Both the position numbers and the translations under genes were made by a program. The notes beneath the pieces were generated by a model. It saw nothing but the letters and a program-made list of their open reading frames with translations, was not told the DNA's origin and made no database searches. Below, piece after piece: positions 50,096 through 58,657 of a DNA stretch of 64,000 bases. The DNA comes from UBA4729 sp039931245 (GTDB lineage Bacteria; Patescibacteriota; Saccharimonadia; Saccharimonadales; UBA4665). Each line of letters starts with the position of its first letter. The first letter of the stretch is position 1. The DNA lies in assembly GCA_039931245.1 (NCBI GenBank), contig JBDTSH010000016.1, positions 62,001 through 126,000 on the forward strand, written 5' to 3'.

Positions 50096-51493
50096 TTATT
50101 TCTTCTCGCGCCAGATCAGTTTATAGACTCTGAGCTTATCAGGGATTTGATTGATGTACGGTATGAAAGGAAATGCTAGCATGGTAAGCAATAATGAGCC
50201 GAAAATAATGCCGGCATCTCGGTCACCGTTGTCGTCACCGGAAAGCACCGTATGGTTGAGCAAGCCGATTGGAACAAGCCACCAGGCCCCCGGAGTGCGC
50301 CCAGTTTCTTCGCGAACCATACCGTATTGGTCGGTCGTAATGTTCAGCGCGGTTGCCTTTTCCTCAAGGACGCCCGTATCGAATAAGAAGCGCGTCGTAT
50401 AGGTGGATTCGTCGGCATGGCCACTATTGCTGTTTGCGGCTGTTAGGGACGGCTCATAGAGACCGGCTGCGGCCATAGTGGTCAGTGAATTCATTACCGA
50501 CATGATAGGGCTGGTGGGTGGTTTGCTTGTTCCTGGTGTATCCTGTTTGAAATAGTCTTCGGCGGACTTTAGTTGCTGGGCTTGGGCCGCTGGCGTTTGA
50601 TTGTTGAACAGCTGTAAATCGTCTTTCGACTTTGCCTGGGTGACATGGTACTGGGCATAAGGGGCAGCAACGTAGACCGCCCGAGTATTGTACGTGTAGG
50701 GATCGATATTATCATGGTATATCGCGGTCTCCGACTGGCCGATGTATTCCGCCATTAGGGTTTTACCTAGCAGAAAAGGGTCTTGTTGGGCGACTGATTG
50801 AATAGTTGTCGGCTTAATGTACGGCGAAGGTAGGACGACTGCGAGAGCCAGGATTAATCCTAGTAACCCACCACCACGTAAAAACAGTCTTGAGTGATTA
50901 GCGGGAACCGTCTTAACGACTATGTCGCGACGGTAGGGCTGGGCAATACCAAGTACTCGGACCAGTAGATAGTGCAAGCCCAATAAGCCGATCAGAACGA
51001 GCGGAACGACGACGATGTGGATGCCGTAGATTTGTTTGTAGTTGAGTGGATTTAGTATTCCCCCGAGGCCACTACCGTTATAGAAGTCGGCGCCTTGAAG
51101 AGATCGCCATTGTGATGAAAAATCTCCGCGTAGCGCGTAGCCAAACTCGGTTTCAGCTAAGACGATGAACAGCATTAATACTCCCAATAGCCAAGTAAGA
51201 CGACGTGGTTTTTTGAATCCAGACGTAAAGAAAACGACCAATAAATGAAGAATAATAAATAGAACAAACGCCTGGGTAGCCCACAAATGCACGCTGCGCA
51301 TGTAGCCACCGATACCGCTCGTCAGCCACCAGGTCGGTCCGTAGAAAGTCATAATCAGGCCGGTGATAATTAGTACGACAAACGAGATCATCGATAAAAA
51401 GCCGAGTGAATAGAAAAACTTATTTCCGTAGCTCGGTACGTCGCGAATCATCGACCCGTTAAGCGCTTTGCTGAGTGGGTGCGTGACTGCCAT
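50096..51493 (-). CDS. Cytochrome b (b6-like) with large C-terminal extension
   Basis: 465 aa. N-terminal four-helix cytochrome b: heme ligands His in SVHLWATQAFVLFIILH (14 residues apart) and in GIHIVVVPLVLIGLLGLH (15 apart), the spacing of cytochrome b6. A membrane helix (about 206-222) leads to a 180-residue hydrophilic, mostly outside region (about 225-400, Gln/Ala/Thr-rich) and a last helix before KLIWREKK. No Rieske, cytochrome c1/f or subunit IV gene is adjacent. May move quinol electrons to an unidentified partner. AGGA is 7 nt before ATG 51493. Confidence 0.88.
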   Translation of the reverse strand: MAVTHPLSKALNGSMIRDVPSYGNKFFYSLGFLSMISFVVLIITGLIMTFYGPTWWLTSGIGGYMRSVHLWATQAFVLFIILHLLVVFFTSGFKKPRRLTWLLGVLMLFIVLAETEFGYALRGDFSSQWRSLQGADFYNGSGLGGILNPLNYKQIYGIHIVVVPLVLIGLLGLHYLLVRVLGIAQPYRRDIVVKTVPANHSRLFLRGGGLLGLILALAVVLPSPYIKPTTIQSVAQQDPFLLGKTLMAEYIGQSETAIYHDNIDPYTYNTRAVYVAAPYAQYHVTQAKSKDDLQLFNNQTPAAQAQQLKSAEDYFKQDTPGTSKPPTSPIMSVMNSLTTMAAAGLYEPSLTAANSNSGHADESTYTTRFLFDTGVLEEKATALNITTDQYGMVREETGRTPGAWWLVPIGLLNHTVLSGDDNGDRDAGIIFGSLLLTMLAFPFIPYINQIPDKLRVYKLIWREKK

Positions 51494-51588
51494 GCTAGTG
51501 TCCTATCTGTATTGAATTATTTTAAAGTTGTGAGATATTTCTTTATGTAGTATACAACTCTATATTGTCGGACTGCCACTGAATATAC

Positions 51589-51604
51589 TGTGATCTCGAT
51601 CACA
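51589..51604. promoter_or_regulatory. CRP-type palindrome
   Basis: TGTGATCTCGATCACA: 7-bp arms perfect, one base different from the E. coli CRP core TGTGATCTAGATCACA. Centred about 103 nt upstream of the cytochrome b start, and roughly 40-55 nt upstream of its TATACT -10. Confidence 0.72.
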
Positions 51605-51780
51605 ACTGGTGTTTTATTAATCGTGGCAACGGAGGGGTTTGTGGATATAATGAATATTCCCGATGAACTAAAACGTGGTATTAAAATTAGTAGCCCCACT
51701 CATCAAACTAATTGATTTAGGACTCCTCGGCCCAGTTAGCCGCGGAGTATGCGAAATATAAATGACCGGGAAGTTGTTTC

Positions 51781-51794
51781 GTGATTGAAATCAA
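51781..51794. promoter_or_regulatory. FNR-like box upstream of ackA-xfp
   Basis: GTGAT-TGAA-ATCAA matches TTGAT-N4-ATCAA at 9 of 10 positions. Centre is about 84 nt upstream of the predicted ackA transcript start, near a helical phase used for class I activation. Could bind the Crp/Fnr protein encoded at 41499-42239. Confidence 0.5.
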
Positions 51795-51871
51795 TGATAG
51801 CGTGCCTACTCAAGTAGATAAGAGTGTGGGTGCTTATTCATTTGCGACCCGAAGTAAGCTATACTTCGCTT

Positions 51872-53104
51872 ATGCTTGGGGCACTACGACGATATAAACA
51901 CGCGCCTGAATATATTTTGGCGGTTAATGCCGGCTCCTCGAGTATTAAAGCCGTTGTCTACGAAACGGGCGGGCAGCTCGAGGTAGTATGTCAGTGTACG
52001 ATTGAGAATATCGGACAGTCTAGTGCCATACTCATAACTCAGACGACCACAAATAGAGACGCTGCATACCTACCAGTAGATGTTAAGACGCATCCGGCGG
52101 CAATAGTTATCATTATGGGGTGGATAAATAAGCAGGTTGAAACAACTAACTTGTTAGCGATTGGTCACCGTATCGTTCACGGTGGCCCGCAGTATTACCA
52201 GCCCCAAGTTATCAATGATCAGCTCATCGCCGACTTGCAGGCGTTTAGCAGTTACGATCCTGATCACTTGCCGAATTCAATCCAGCTTATCAAAAAATTT
52301 ACTAGTTTGTACCCGAACTTACCGCAAGTGGCTTGTTTTGATACGGCCTTTACGCATAACCTCCCCAGGGTTGCCCAGATATTGCCGATACCTCGTAAAT
52401 ATGAGCAAGAGGGTTTACGACGTTACGGCTTTCATGGTTTGTCGTATAGCTATTTGTTGTCGAGACTGCAGGAATTAGACGCCGTAGCGGCCAACGGGCG
52501 GGTTATCTTTGCCCACTTGGGTAGTGGCGCCAGCTTGGTGGCAATACGGGATGGTCAACCTCTAGACGTTACGATGGGTCTCACACCCGCCTCCGGTATT
52601 CCTATGAGTACGCGCAGTGGTGATCTCGACCCGGGCATTGCGTGGTACTTGCATCATAAAGCTGGTGTGAGCACCATCCAATTCAATAACATGGTCAATC
52701 ATCAGTCAGGTTTATTGGGTATTTCAGAAACCTCTGCCGACATGAAAACCCTTTTGCTAAATGAGCATAATGACGTACGTGCCGCTGAGGCGGTAAGTTT
52801 ATTTTGCTATCAAGCAAAGAAAGCCATCGGTTCAATGGCGGCTGTTATGGGAGGAGTGGAGACACTCGTATTCTCGGGTGGAATCGGCGAGAAAGCTCCT
52901 TTGATACGAGCCCGTATCTGCGAGGGGTTAGAGTTTTTAGGCCTTGAACTTGACGAGGCCGGGAATAACAGCAATACACCAGAGATCTCGTCCCATGCTA
53001 GCCGAGTGAGCGTCCGTGTTATTCACACGGATGAAGAAAGCGTCATTGCTCAGCAAGTGTCGGACGTCATTAATAACAGTTCAATAAATAAACGAGGTTC
53101 ATAA
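51872..53104 (+). CDS. ackA: Acetate kinase
   Basis: 410 aa. Converts acetyl phosphate plus ADP to acetate plus ATP. ASKHA-fold signatures: ILAVNAGSSSIKAVVYE (phosphate 1), GHRIVHGGPQYY, CFDTAFT, RRYGFHGLSY, FAHLGSGASLVAI, GLTPASGIPMSTRSGDLDPG and FSGGIGEKAPLIR. ATG 51872 is chosen because TATACT (51860-51865) ends 6 nt upstream; a frame opening 48 nt earlier is rejected. Overlaps xfp by one base (TAATG), so the two enzymes of the phosphoketolase bypass are made together. Confidence 0.96.
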   Translation: MLGALRRYKHAPEYILAVNAGSSSIKAVVYETGGQLEVVCQCTIENIGQSSAILITQTTTNRDAAYLPVDVKTHPAAIVIIMGWINKQVETTNLLAIGHRIVHGGPQYYQPQVINDQLIADLQAFSSYDPDHLPNSIQLIKKFTSLYPNLPQVACFDTAFTHNLPRVAQILPIPRKYEQEGLRRYGFHGLSYSYLLSRLQELDAVAANGRVIFAHLGSGASLVAIRDGQPLDVTMGLTPASGIPMSTRSGDLDPGIAWYLHHKAGVSTIQFNNMVNHQSGLLGISETSADMKTLLLNEHNDVRAAEAVSLFCYQAKKAIGSMAAVMGGVETLVFSGGIGEKAPLIRARICEGLEFLGLELDEAGNNSNTPEISSHASRVSVRVIHTDEESVIAQQVSDVINNSSINKRGS

Positions 53105-55473
53105 TGGGTTCGGTACAATTGCCCCTATCAAAAGAAATGCTTTACAAGGTCAATGCCTATTGGCGGGCGGCCAACTATTTATCGGTTGGTCAAATTTACT
53201 TACGCGATAATCCCCTCCTCCGGCGCCCATTAGAGTTCGCTGATGTGAAGCAATTGCTCCTCGGGCATTGGGGCACGACTCCTGGCCAGAACTTTATTTA
53301 TGTGCATTTGAACAGAGTTATCAAAAGTACTGGCACTAGTATGATTTATATTTCAGGTCCGGGCCACGGTGGTCCGGCAATCGTCGGTAACGTGTACCTG
53401 GAGGGCACTTTTAGTGAGGTCTACCCGCATGTCACGCAGGACGAAGCTGGTCTCAAAGAACTTTTTCATAGCTTCTCATTCCCTGGTGGGCTGTCCAGCC
53501 ATGTTTCGCCTCAGGTGCCGGGCTCAATACACGAAGGCGGCGAATTAGGCTACTCGTTGAGCCATGCTTTCGGCGCGGTCTTTGATAATCCAGGGCTGAT
53601 AGCCGCTTGTGTAGTTGGTGATGGTGAAGCCGAAACTGGTCCATTGGCGACTGCGTGGCACTCCAACAAATTCCTTAATCCCGCCACCGATGGCGCTGTC
53701 CTGCCTATCCTCCATCTTAACGGCTATAAGATATCCAACCCGACGTTGTTAGCCCGAATCGAGCGCGAGGAACTTGAACAATTGTTTCGTGGCTACGGCT
53801 GGACGCCTTATTTTGTGGAAGGCGATGATCCAGAGACTATGCACCAATTGATGGCGTCTACCCTCGATACAGTCATGGCGAAAATTAAGAGTATCCAGGC
53901 TAATGCGCGCGATAATAACGACATGACCCGTCCGCGCTGGCCGATGATTATTTTACAGTCCCCCAAAGGCTGGACGGGACCTAAAATACTCGACGGACAA
54001 GTTATTGAAGGTAATTTCCGGTCGCACCAGGTTCCCATTACGATCGATCCCGACCACCAGTCCAATGTGGCCTTACTCGAAGATTGGATGAAAAGTTACA
54101 AACCAGAGGAACTCTTCGACAACGAAGGCCGCTTGCTACCCGAACTCGCCGAACTCGCCCCGCGCGGTGACATGAGAATGGGTGCGAACGACCACGCTAA
54201 TGGGGGTAATTTGTTACGGGAACTTAATCTGCCGGATTTTCGGGATTACGCGATCGACTTGCCTGTCCACGGCGTCGGCGGTGTGGGAAACGTTCATGCT
54301 ATCGGCCCTTACTTGCGTGATGTCATTAAGCTTAACCAAAAGCACCACAACTTTAGAATTTTCGGACCGGACGAAACGCTTTCAAACCGGCTCGATGCAG
54401 TGTTTGAAGCCACCGACCGTCAATGGTTAGCTCGCACCAAAGACCATGATCAATTCTTAGCACCGAGCGGTGCAGTGCTTGATTCTATGTTGAGCGAACA
54501 CCAGTCAGAGGGCTGGCTGGAAGGCTACTTATTGACCGGACGACACGGCATACTTAATAGCTACGAAGCGTTTATCCGGATCGTCGACTCGATGGTCAAC
54601 CAGCACGCCAAATGGATTAAAATGTCTTCCGAGCTGCCGTGGCGTAAAGATATCGCCTCACTGAACTACTTACTGACCTCACATGTCTGGCGCCAAGATC
54701 ATAATGGTTTCACTCACCAGGATCCTGGATTCATAGACCACTTACTCAATAAGAAGTCAGCCATGATTCGAGTATATTTGCCGCCGGATGCCAATTGTCT
54801 ATTGTCGGTTACTGCTCATTGTTTGCGTAGCCGCAACTATATTAACCTTACTATTTGCGGCAAGCACGATGCACCGCAGTGGTTAAATATGGAAGACGCC
54901 GTCGAGCATTGTAGCGTTGGTATTGGAGTGTGGGACTGGGCCAGCAATGATCAGGGCGGTGAACCCGATGTCGTGATGGCTTGTGCCGGCGACGTGCCGA
55001 CAATTGAAACACTCGCAGCCGTGTCGATTCTACGTGAACATTTGCCCGAATTGAAAATACGCGTCATCAACGTGGTTGATCTAATGAAGCTCGAGCCCGA
55101 AACCGAGCACCCCCACGGATTAAGCGATATGGAGTTTAACGAGCTGTTCACAACAGACAAACATATCGTCTTTGCCTTTCACGGTTATCCGTGGTTAATC
55201 CATCGCTTAACGTATCGCCGTACCAACCGCAATATGCACGTCAGAGGCTACAAAGAAGAAGGTACAATTACGACGGCGTTTGACATGACCGTCTTGAATG
55301 AGATGGATCGTTTCCATTTGGTTATGGACGTGATTGACCGTAGTCCCAGCACCTGTGAGGCGGGCGCCAACCTCAAAGAGCTGATGGAGAAAAAGCTGAT
55401 TGAGCATTCAAACTATATTGCCGTCAATGGCGTCGATATGCCAGAAGTACGCGACTGGACATGGGAAAAGTAA
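53104..55473 (+). CDS. xfp: Xylulose-5-phosphate/fructose-6-phosphate phosphoketolase
   Basis: 789 aa, full length. Thiamine-diphosphate enzyme cleaving xylulose-5-P (or fructose-6-P) with phosphate into acetyl phosphate and glyceraldehyde-3-P (or erythrose-4-P). Family blocks: YISGPGHGGPA, SFPGGLSSHVSPQVPGSIHEGGELGYSL (split), VVGDGEAETGPLATAWHSNKFLNP (in part GDGEAETGP, the ThDP/Mg site), FGPDETLSNRL, and HDPGFIDH-like HQDPGFIDH. Coupled to ackA by TAATG, GAGGT upstream. Acetyl phosphate made here is the acetate kinase substrate, giving ATP without glycolysis. Confidence 0.98.
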   Translation: MGSVQLPLSKEMLYKVNAYWRAANYLSVGQIYLRDNPLLRRPLEFADVKQLLLGHWGTTPGQNFIYVHLNRVIKSTGTSMIYISGPGHGGPAIVGNVYLEGTFSEVYPHVTQDEAGLKELFHSFSFPGGLSSHVSPQVPGSIHEGGELGYSLSHAFGAVFDNPGLIAACVVGDGEAETGPLATAWHSNKFLNPATDGAVLPILHLNGYKISNPTLLARIEREELEQLFRGYGWTPYFVEGDDPETMHQLMASTLDTVMAKIKSIQANARDNNDMTRPRWPMIILQSPKGWTGPKILDGQVIEGNFRSHQVPITIDPDHQSNVALLEDWMKSYKPEELFDNEGRLLPELAELAPRGDMRMGANDHANGGNLLRELNLPDFRDYAIDLPVHGVGGVGNVHAIGPYLRDVIKLNQKHHNFRIFGPDETLSNRLDAVFEATDRQWLARTKDHDQFLAPSGAVLDSMLSEHQSEGWLEGYLLTGRHGILNSYEAFIRIVDSMVNQHAKWIKMSSELPWRKDIASLNYLLTSHVWRQDHNGFTHQDPGFIDHLLNKKSAMIRVYLPPDANCLLSVTAHCLRSRNYINLTICGKHDAPQWLNMEDAVEHCSVGIGVWDWASNDQGGEPDVVMACAGDVPTIETLAAVSILREHLPELKIRVINVVDLMKLEPETEHPHGLSDMEFNELFTTDKHIVFAFHGYPWLIHRLTYRRTNRNMHVRGYKEEGTITTAFDMTVLNEMDRFHLVMDVIDRSPSTCEAGANLKELMEKKLIEHSNYIAVNGVDMPEVRDWTWEK

Positions 55474-55749
55474 GTAGTCGCCCAACGACGTAGAGGATGT
55501 CCGGTTGACGGCTAAACGGGCGTTTCCTCGTACCATAAAATTGGCGGGTCTGGCTAGTTCACTAACAGGCAACTAACGTAGATTCGATATTCATTGAGCT
55601 AAATCGGCCCGTGTCCAATCGGGCGCTCAGCAATGGAAATCATTAATGGCGTTAGACTTATTTTGTCGACCCCGTTACGGGAGGTCATTACAGGCGGCTA
55701 GTGATTGGGCATAAGTACGAACCGGACAATTGGTTGCAGCGACTATCGC

Positions 55750-56307
55750 TTAGTTATCCTGTTCGCTGCGGGGTGAAGTTATCTGCTGTTGATTTCGCTG
55801 GCTAGCGGCGGAGGTGCTGGCGACAACGTTGAAATCCACGTAGGGAAGCCCATTGTAATTATTGATAACAGCGACAATTCGATACGTGCCTGGCGAATTG
55901 AACAGTTGTGGCCAGGAAGCGAAACTGCCCGTCACACTGCTGTCGGCGGGTGTCGCAACTTGTCGTTGCTCATCCTGACAGCTTTGGACGTCGGTTGAGT
56001 CGATCTGGCGCACCCACTTTTGATTCACAAGTTTGTAGACATCCAGTGGTTCAGTCGGGCATTCGTTGGTCGCATAGACGGAAGTATTAAGTTTATTCGT
56101 GATCGTAAAAACGACCGGTTCACCGACAACATAATGTACTTGCGACACGCTGAGTTGAATCGTGCCGACGGGCAGAGTGTGGGTTCGGAATTGGTCGCCA
56201 ACCCAGTAGAGTAGAATAACGACCAGACCAAACAATAGGATATAAGAAGCTGCCCAAATCGCTCGTCGTCGCCAGCGATGTTGCCAATAATGCAATTCAC
56301 CGTTCAT
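55750..56307 (-). CDS. Membrane-anchored Ig-like/beta-sandwich protein in redox module
   Basis: 185 aa. Basic N-terminus (HRWRRRAIW), one membrane helix (about 17-36), then an outside beta-sandwich (GTIQLSVSQVHYVVGEPVVF, NKLNTSVYATN, GTYRIVAVINNYNGLPYVDF) with a Cys pair (NECPTEP, QSCQDE) likely to form a disulfide, and a Ser/Gln-rich tail. Fold resembles BsuPI or Ig-like domains; no cofactor motif seen. ATG 56307 overlaps the preceding gene's stop (ATGA), so it is co-translated with the heme-b protein and may be its outside partner. Confidence 0.8.
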   Translation of the reverse strand: MNGELHYWQHRWRRRAIWAASYILLFGLVVILLYWVGDQFRTHTLPVGTIQLSVSQVHYVVGEPVVFTITNKLNTSVYATNECPTEPLDVYKLVNQKWVRQIDSTDVQSCQDEQRQVATPADSSVTGSFASWPQLFNSPGTYRIVAVINNYNGLPYVDFNVVASTSAASQRNQQQITSPRSEQDN

Positions 56308-57047
56308 AACGTTTTGGCCCTCCACAGACGATGGAGGCAGGCCCCAGCGATGCCAGCCGCGAGGACGAGCCACAGTAAACGTAATATACCATCCGCCAAG
56401 TCAGTTCCTAAATATAAAGCGTGGATGAACACAAACAAAAGTATCACGTACGACAGCAAGTGAAGTAGCTTCCATAGGTAGGGTTTTTTTTCTACCCATA
56501 GGAGTGAGGTGATAATGACAATCGCCACTAAGTAAAACGCAATCACGCCGAGAGCGACGTAGACCGAACCTAGCTGCACTCCCCCAATAGTTAAGGATTT
56601 ATACGGAGATAGCCACGGGATTAAAAGCTGCCAGATAGTAAAAGGCACGAAATGATCAAATAATAAGCTTACTAAATGAACGATGACTGCCAACCCAAAG
56701 GCTAGGCCGAGCGCCCGGTGCGTGGCCCACGCGGTGATTGGGTCGAGTAGCTTAAAAGTATATCCTGTCACCTGCCCAATACCGGATAGTAGCAATATCG
56801 CTAATGCGACGGCGGCGATCATGCCCGATCCTCGGGCGACATACCACGGCCAAGAAGTCTTGGCCCGCTCTGTCAAACGCTGAGCGACACTGGTGCCCGC
56901 TAATGGTTGAGCGGTGGCCGAATTCGAGCCGGGCGATTCGGCCGAGGCTGAACTTGAAGCGGCAATCGTTATCATCGTAGCTAGAATCGCCATGGCACAG
57001 ATGCTATAGACTGCAGATTTAACAAGTTTTTTGAAGGCCATTGCCAT
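56304..57047 (-). CDS. Ferric-reductase-like transmembrane heme-b protein
   Basis: 247 aa. Signal-anchor-like N-terminus (TM about 12-32), a Ser/Ala-rich outside stretch, then five or six helices of the ferric reductase-like domain (PF01794): paired histidines in HRALGLAFGLAVIVH (14 apart) and in WKLLHLLSYVILLFVFIH (13 apart) would hold two b hemes across the membrane, as in NOX/FRE/MsrQ proteins. The usual cytoplasmic FAD/NAD domain is not fused but is encoded by the gene just upstream. Second gene of a three-gene operon. Confidence 0.87.
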   Translation of the reverse strand: MAMAFKKLVKSAVYSICAMAILATMITIAASSSASAESPGSNSATAQPLAGTSVAQRLTERAKTSWPWYVARGSGMIAAVALAILLLSGIGQVTGYTFKLLDPITAWATHRALGLAFGLAVIVHLVSLLFDHFVPFTIWQLLIPWLSPYKSLTIGGVQLGSVYVALGVIAFYLVAIVIITSLLWVEKKPYLWKLLHLLSYVILLFVFIHALYLGTDLADGILRLLWLVLAAGIAGACLHRLWRAKTL

Positions 57048-57092
57048 ACCCTTTCGTGATTACCCTACAATACGTTCCCTGCTGCCGTATTC

Positions 57093-58145
57093 CTATCGGC
57101 ATGTCGTTACCCCACTTTGACTAGTCGTACATACCGGAGCGGGGGTCGCTGCTGCAGCGGTTGTCGTGGGAGGGTTGGGAGTAATAGTGGACGATGACGA
57201 GGGATTAGGCGGTAGATTGTTGACAAGGGCGTCAAGATTCGCTTGGCGGTTATTATTCACTTGTGCGGCGGCGGCGGCCTGTGCCGAATTCGATTTGAGA
57301 ATAGGGGGAAGCGTTTTTAAAAGATCACTCAGCATGATAATAAAGCTACCTAGGACTACACCCACTGCCGCCAGAGCGTACATGTTGAATGGCCAATCGC
57401 GCATTTCGCCGGTTTGCCGGTTGGGCCCCTGACTAAAGGCTTCAGTTACGATTTGTCGATCGTCGACAGCCTTGTCGGCCAGCATAGCACTCAGCCCTTT
57501 CATGAACCCCGGCGGCCCACAAATAAAGAACGTACGATCGTTAAATGTCCCGGCAATAACAGCTTCAAGTAGTTCGGCGCCAATACGCCCAGAATAAATT
57601 CGTTCCTGGTTCAAGCGATCAATCGGCCCCGCGCTAATCGAAAAAACGACGCTAAAGTGAGGGTTAGTCCGCTCTAATTTGATTAGTTCTTCAAAAAAAG
57701 GCATGTCCTGTTGATTCGGACAGCTATAAATCAACGTTATGTCCGTGGTGGATTGCGTGAAGGCGGCGTGTCGTATCATACTCATGAAGGGGGTGATTCC
57801 GATACCGCCGGCCAAGAGTACGATTTTGGCGGCGTGACTTGGCTCAATAATAAAACCGCCGAACGGACCACGTACCGCTACTGGATCGCCAGGTTTCAAG
57901 TCGGTGACAGCCCTCGTAAAACGACCCCTGTTGCGCATGCAAAATTGCAACTTTCCCGTCTCCTCGGGGGCGGTTACAATTGAGAAACAGCGGGCCGGCG
58001 TTGGTCGGTATTTCCGCTTAAAGCTAATAGTGGCATATTGGCCGGGCTCATGGTCAAAAGCTTCTGCTGGCTGCGAAGCTTGTAAAGTGAGTAACTGTGT
58101 CGTGGCCGTCAACTTTTCGTTGGCAGTTACGATGTACTTATGCAT
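57093..58145 (-). CDS. Ferredoxin-NAD(P)+ reductase-like flavoprotein with membrane-anchored tail
   Basis: 350 aa. FNR-like FAD domain (about 1-100; RCFSIVTAP binds FAD), NAD(P) domain (about 105-235; LLAGGIGITPFMSM, IYSCPNQQDMPFF, FFICGPPGFM), then one membrane helix (about 257-278) and an 70-residue Ala/Asn/Pro/Thr-rich outside tail ending in two Cys (VCTTSQSGVTTCR). The placement of a helix after the reductase fits docking on the heme-b protein encoded next. TGGTATACT (hexamer 58154-58159) ends 8 nt before ATG 58145; no Shine-Dalgarno. Confidence 0.88.
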   Translation of the reverse strand: MHKYIVTANEKLTATTQLLTLQASQPAEAFDHEPGQYATISFKRKYRPTPARCFSIVTAPEETGKLQFCMRNRGRFTRAVTDLKPGDPVAVRGPFGGFIIEPSHAAKIVLLAGGIGITPFMSMIRHAAFTQSTTDITLIYSCPNQQDMPFFEELIKLERTNPHFSVVFSISAGPIDRLNQERIYSGRIGAELLEAVIAGTFNDRTFFICGPPGFMKGLSAMLADKAVDDRQIVTEAFSQGPNRQTGEMRDWPFNMYALAAVGVVLGSFIIMLSDLLKTLPPILKSNSAQAAAAAQVNNNRQANLDALVNNLPPNPSSSSTITPNPPTTTAAAATPAPVCTTSQSGVTTCR

Positions 58146-58356
58146 ATTTTAGGAGTATACCATTTTTCATCTGATGACAAGCTGATCAGTATCACTTTAT
58201 GCTAATGTCAGCTGTCGCGTCGGGTTGAAGGTGCGCTAGTTTAAGTTGAATGGACTGGGCCCGATCAGACAGCCTCCGGGGCTCCGACACATACGTTAAA
58301 AAAAATTGAACCAGGCAATCTCAACTTCGATTGCTAAAGTACAAAGTATGACTTAA

Positions 58357-58368
58357 CATACAAGTATG
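58357..58368. promoter_or_regulatory. Inverted repeat upstream of AbrB-like gene
   Basis: CATAC-AA-GTATG, 5-bp arms, 26 nt upstream of the start; a related half-site AAGTATG occurs at 58344-58350. TTGCTA (58331-58336) with TAACAT 17 nt downstream is a possible promoter overlapping the repeat. AbrB/MazE-type proteins often autoregulate, so this is a reasonable operator. Confidence 0.45.
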
Positions 58369-58394
58369 CAAATAATATCGTTAAAGGACACCCT

Positions 58395-58655
58395 ATGTTT
58401 GATAAAGTAAAGTTTTACGGTTCGGCAACCGTCGGCACAAAAGGTCAAATTGTCATACCAGTCGAAGCCCGGGCGGATCTTAACATTAAAGAAGGCGATA
58501 AGGTTATTGTCGTCCGGGCCCCGCACGGTGGCGGACTTATGGTACTTAAAGCTGATATGTTAGAGGAGATTATTGCCCAAACCCAAGCGAAGCTCGGTTC
58601 GTTTGCTCAGACCGCCAAGAACATACAGCAAGCTATTAAAAAGGAGAATATATAA
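58395..58655 (+). CDS. AbrB/SpoVT-type DNA-binding protein
   Basis: 86 aa. Swapped-hairpin AbrB domain: FYGSATVGTKGQIVIPVEARADLNIKEGDKVIVV (in part TVGTKGQIVIPVEAR), then a helical tail (EEIIAQTQAKLGSFAQTAKN) for dimerisation. AAAGGA 6-7 nt before ATG 58395. First gene of an operon with an ABC exporter, so probably its regulator; no toxin gene follows, arguing against a MazE-type antitoxin. Confidence 0.88.
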   Translation: MFDKVKFYGSATVGTKGQIVIPVEARADLNIKEGDKVIVVRAPHGGGLMVLKADMLEEIIAQTQAKLGSFAQTAKNIQQAIKKENI

Positions 58656-58657
58656 TT

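Larger units (their letters stand above)
51494..51871. other. Divergent regulatory region between cytochrome b and ackA-xfp
   Basis: About 380 bases. Holds a minus-strand -10 TATACT (51549-51554) for cytochrome b, a near-consensus CRP-type palindrome (51589-51604), an FNR-like box (51781-51794) and the ackA -10 TATACT (51860-51865). No coding frame seen. Confidence 0.65.

Noticed and set aside
51824..51871. 16-residue N-terminal extension of acetate kinase
   Set aside because: It spans the -10 TATACT, and homology starts after the shorter ATG.
58395..58655. MazE-like antitoxin
   Set aside because: The gene is followed by an ABC exporter, not a toxin; a transcription regulator role is simpler.
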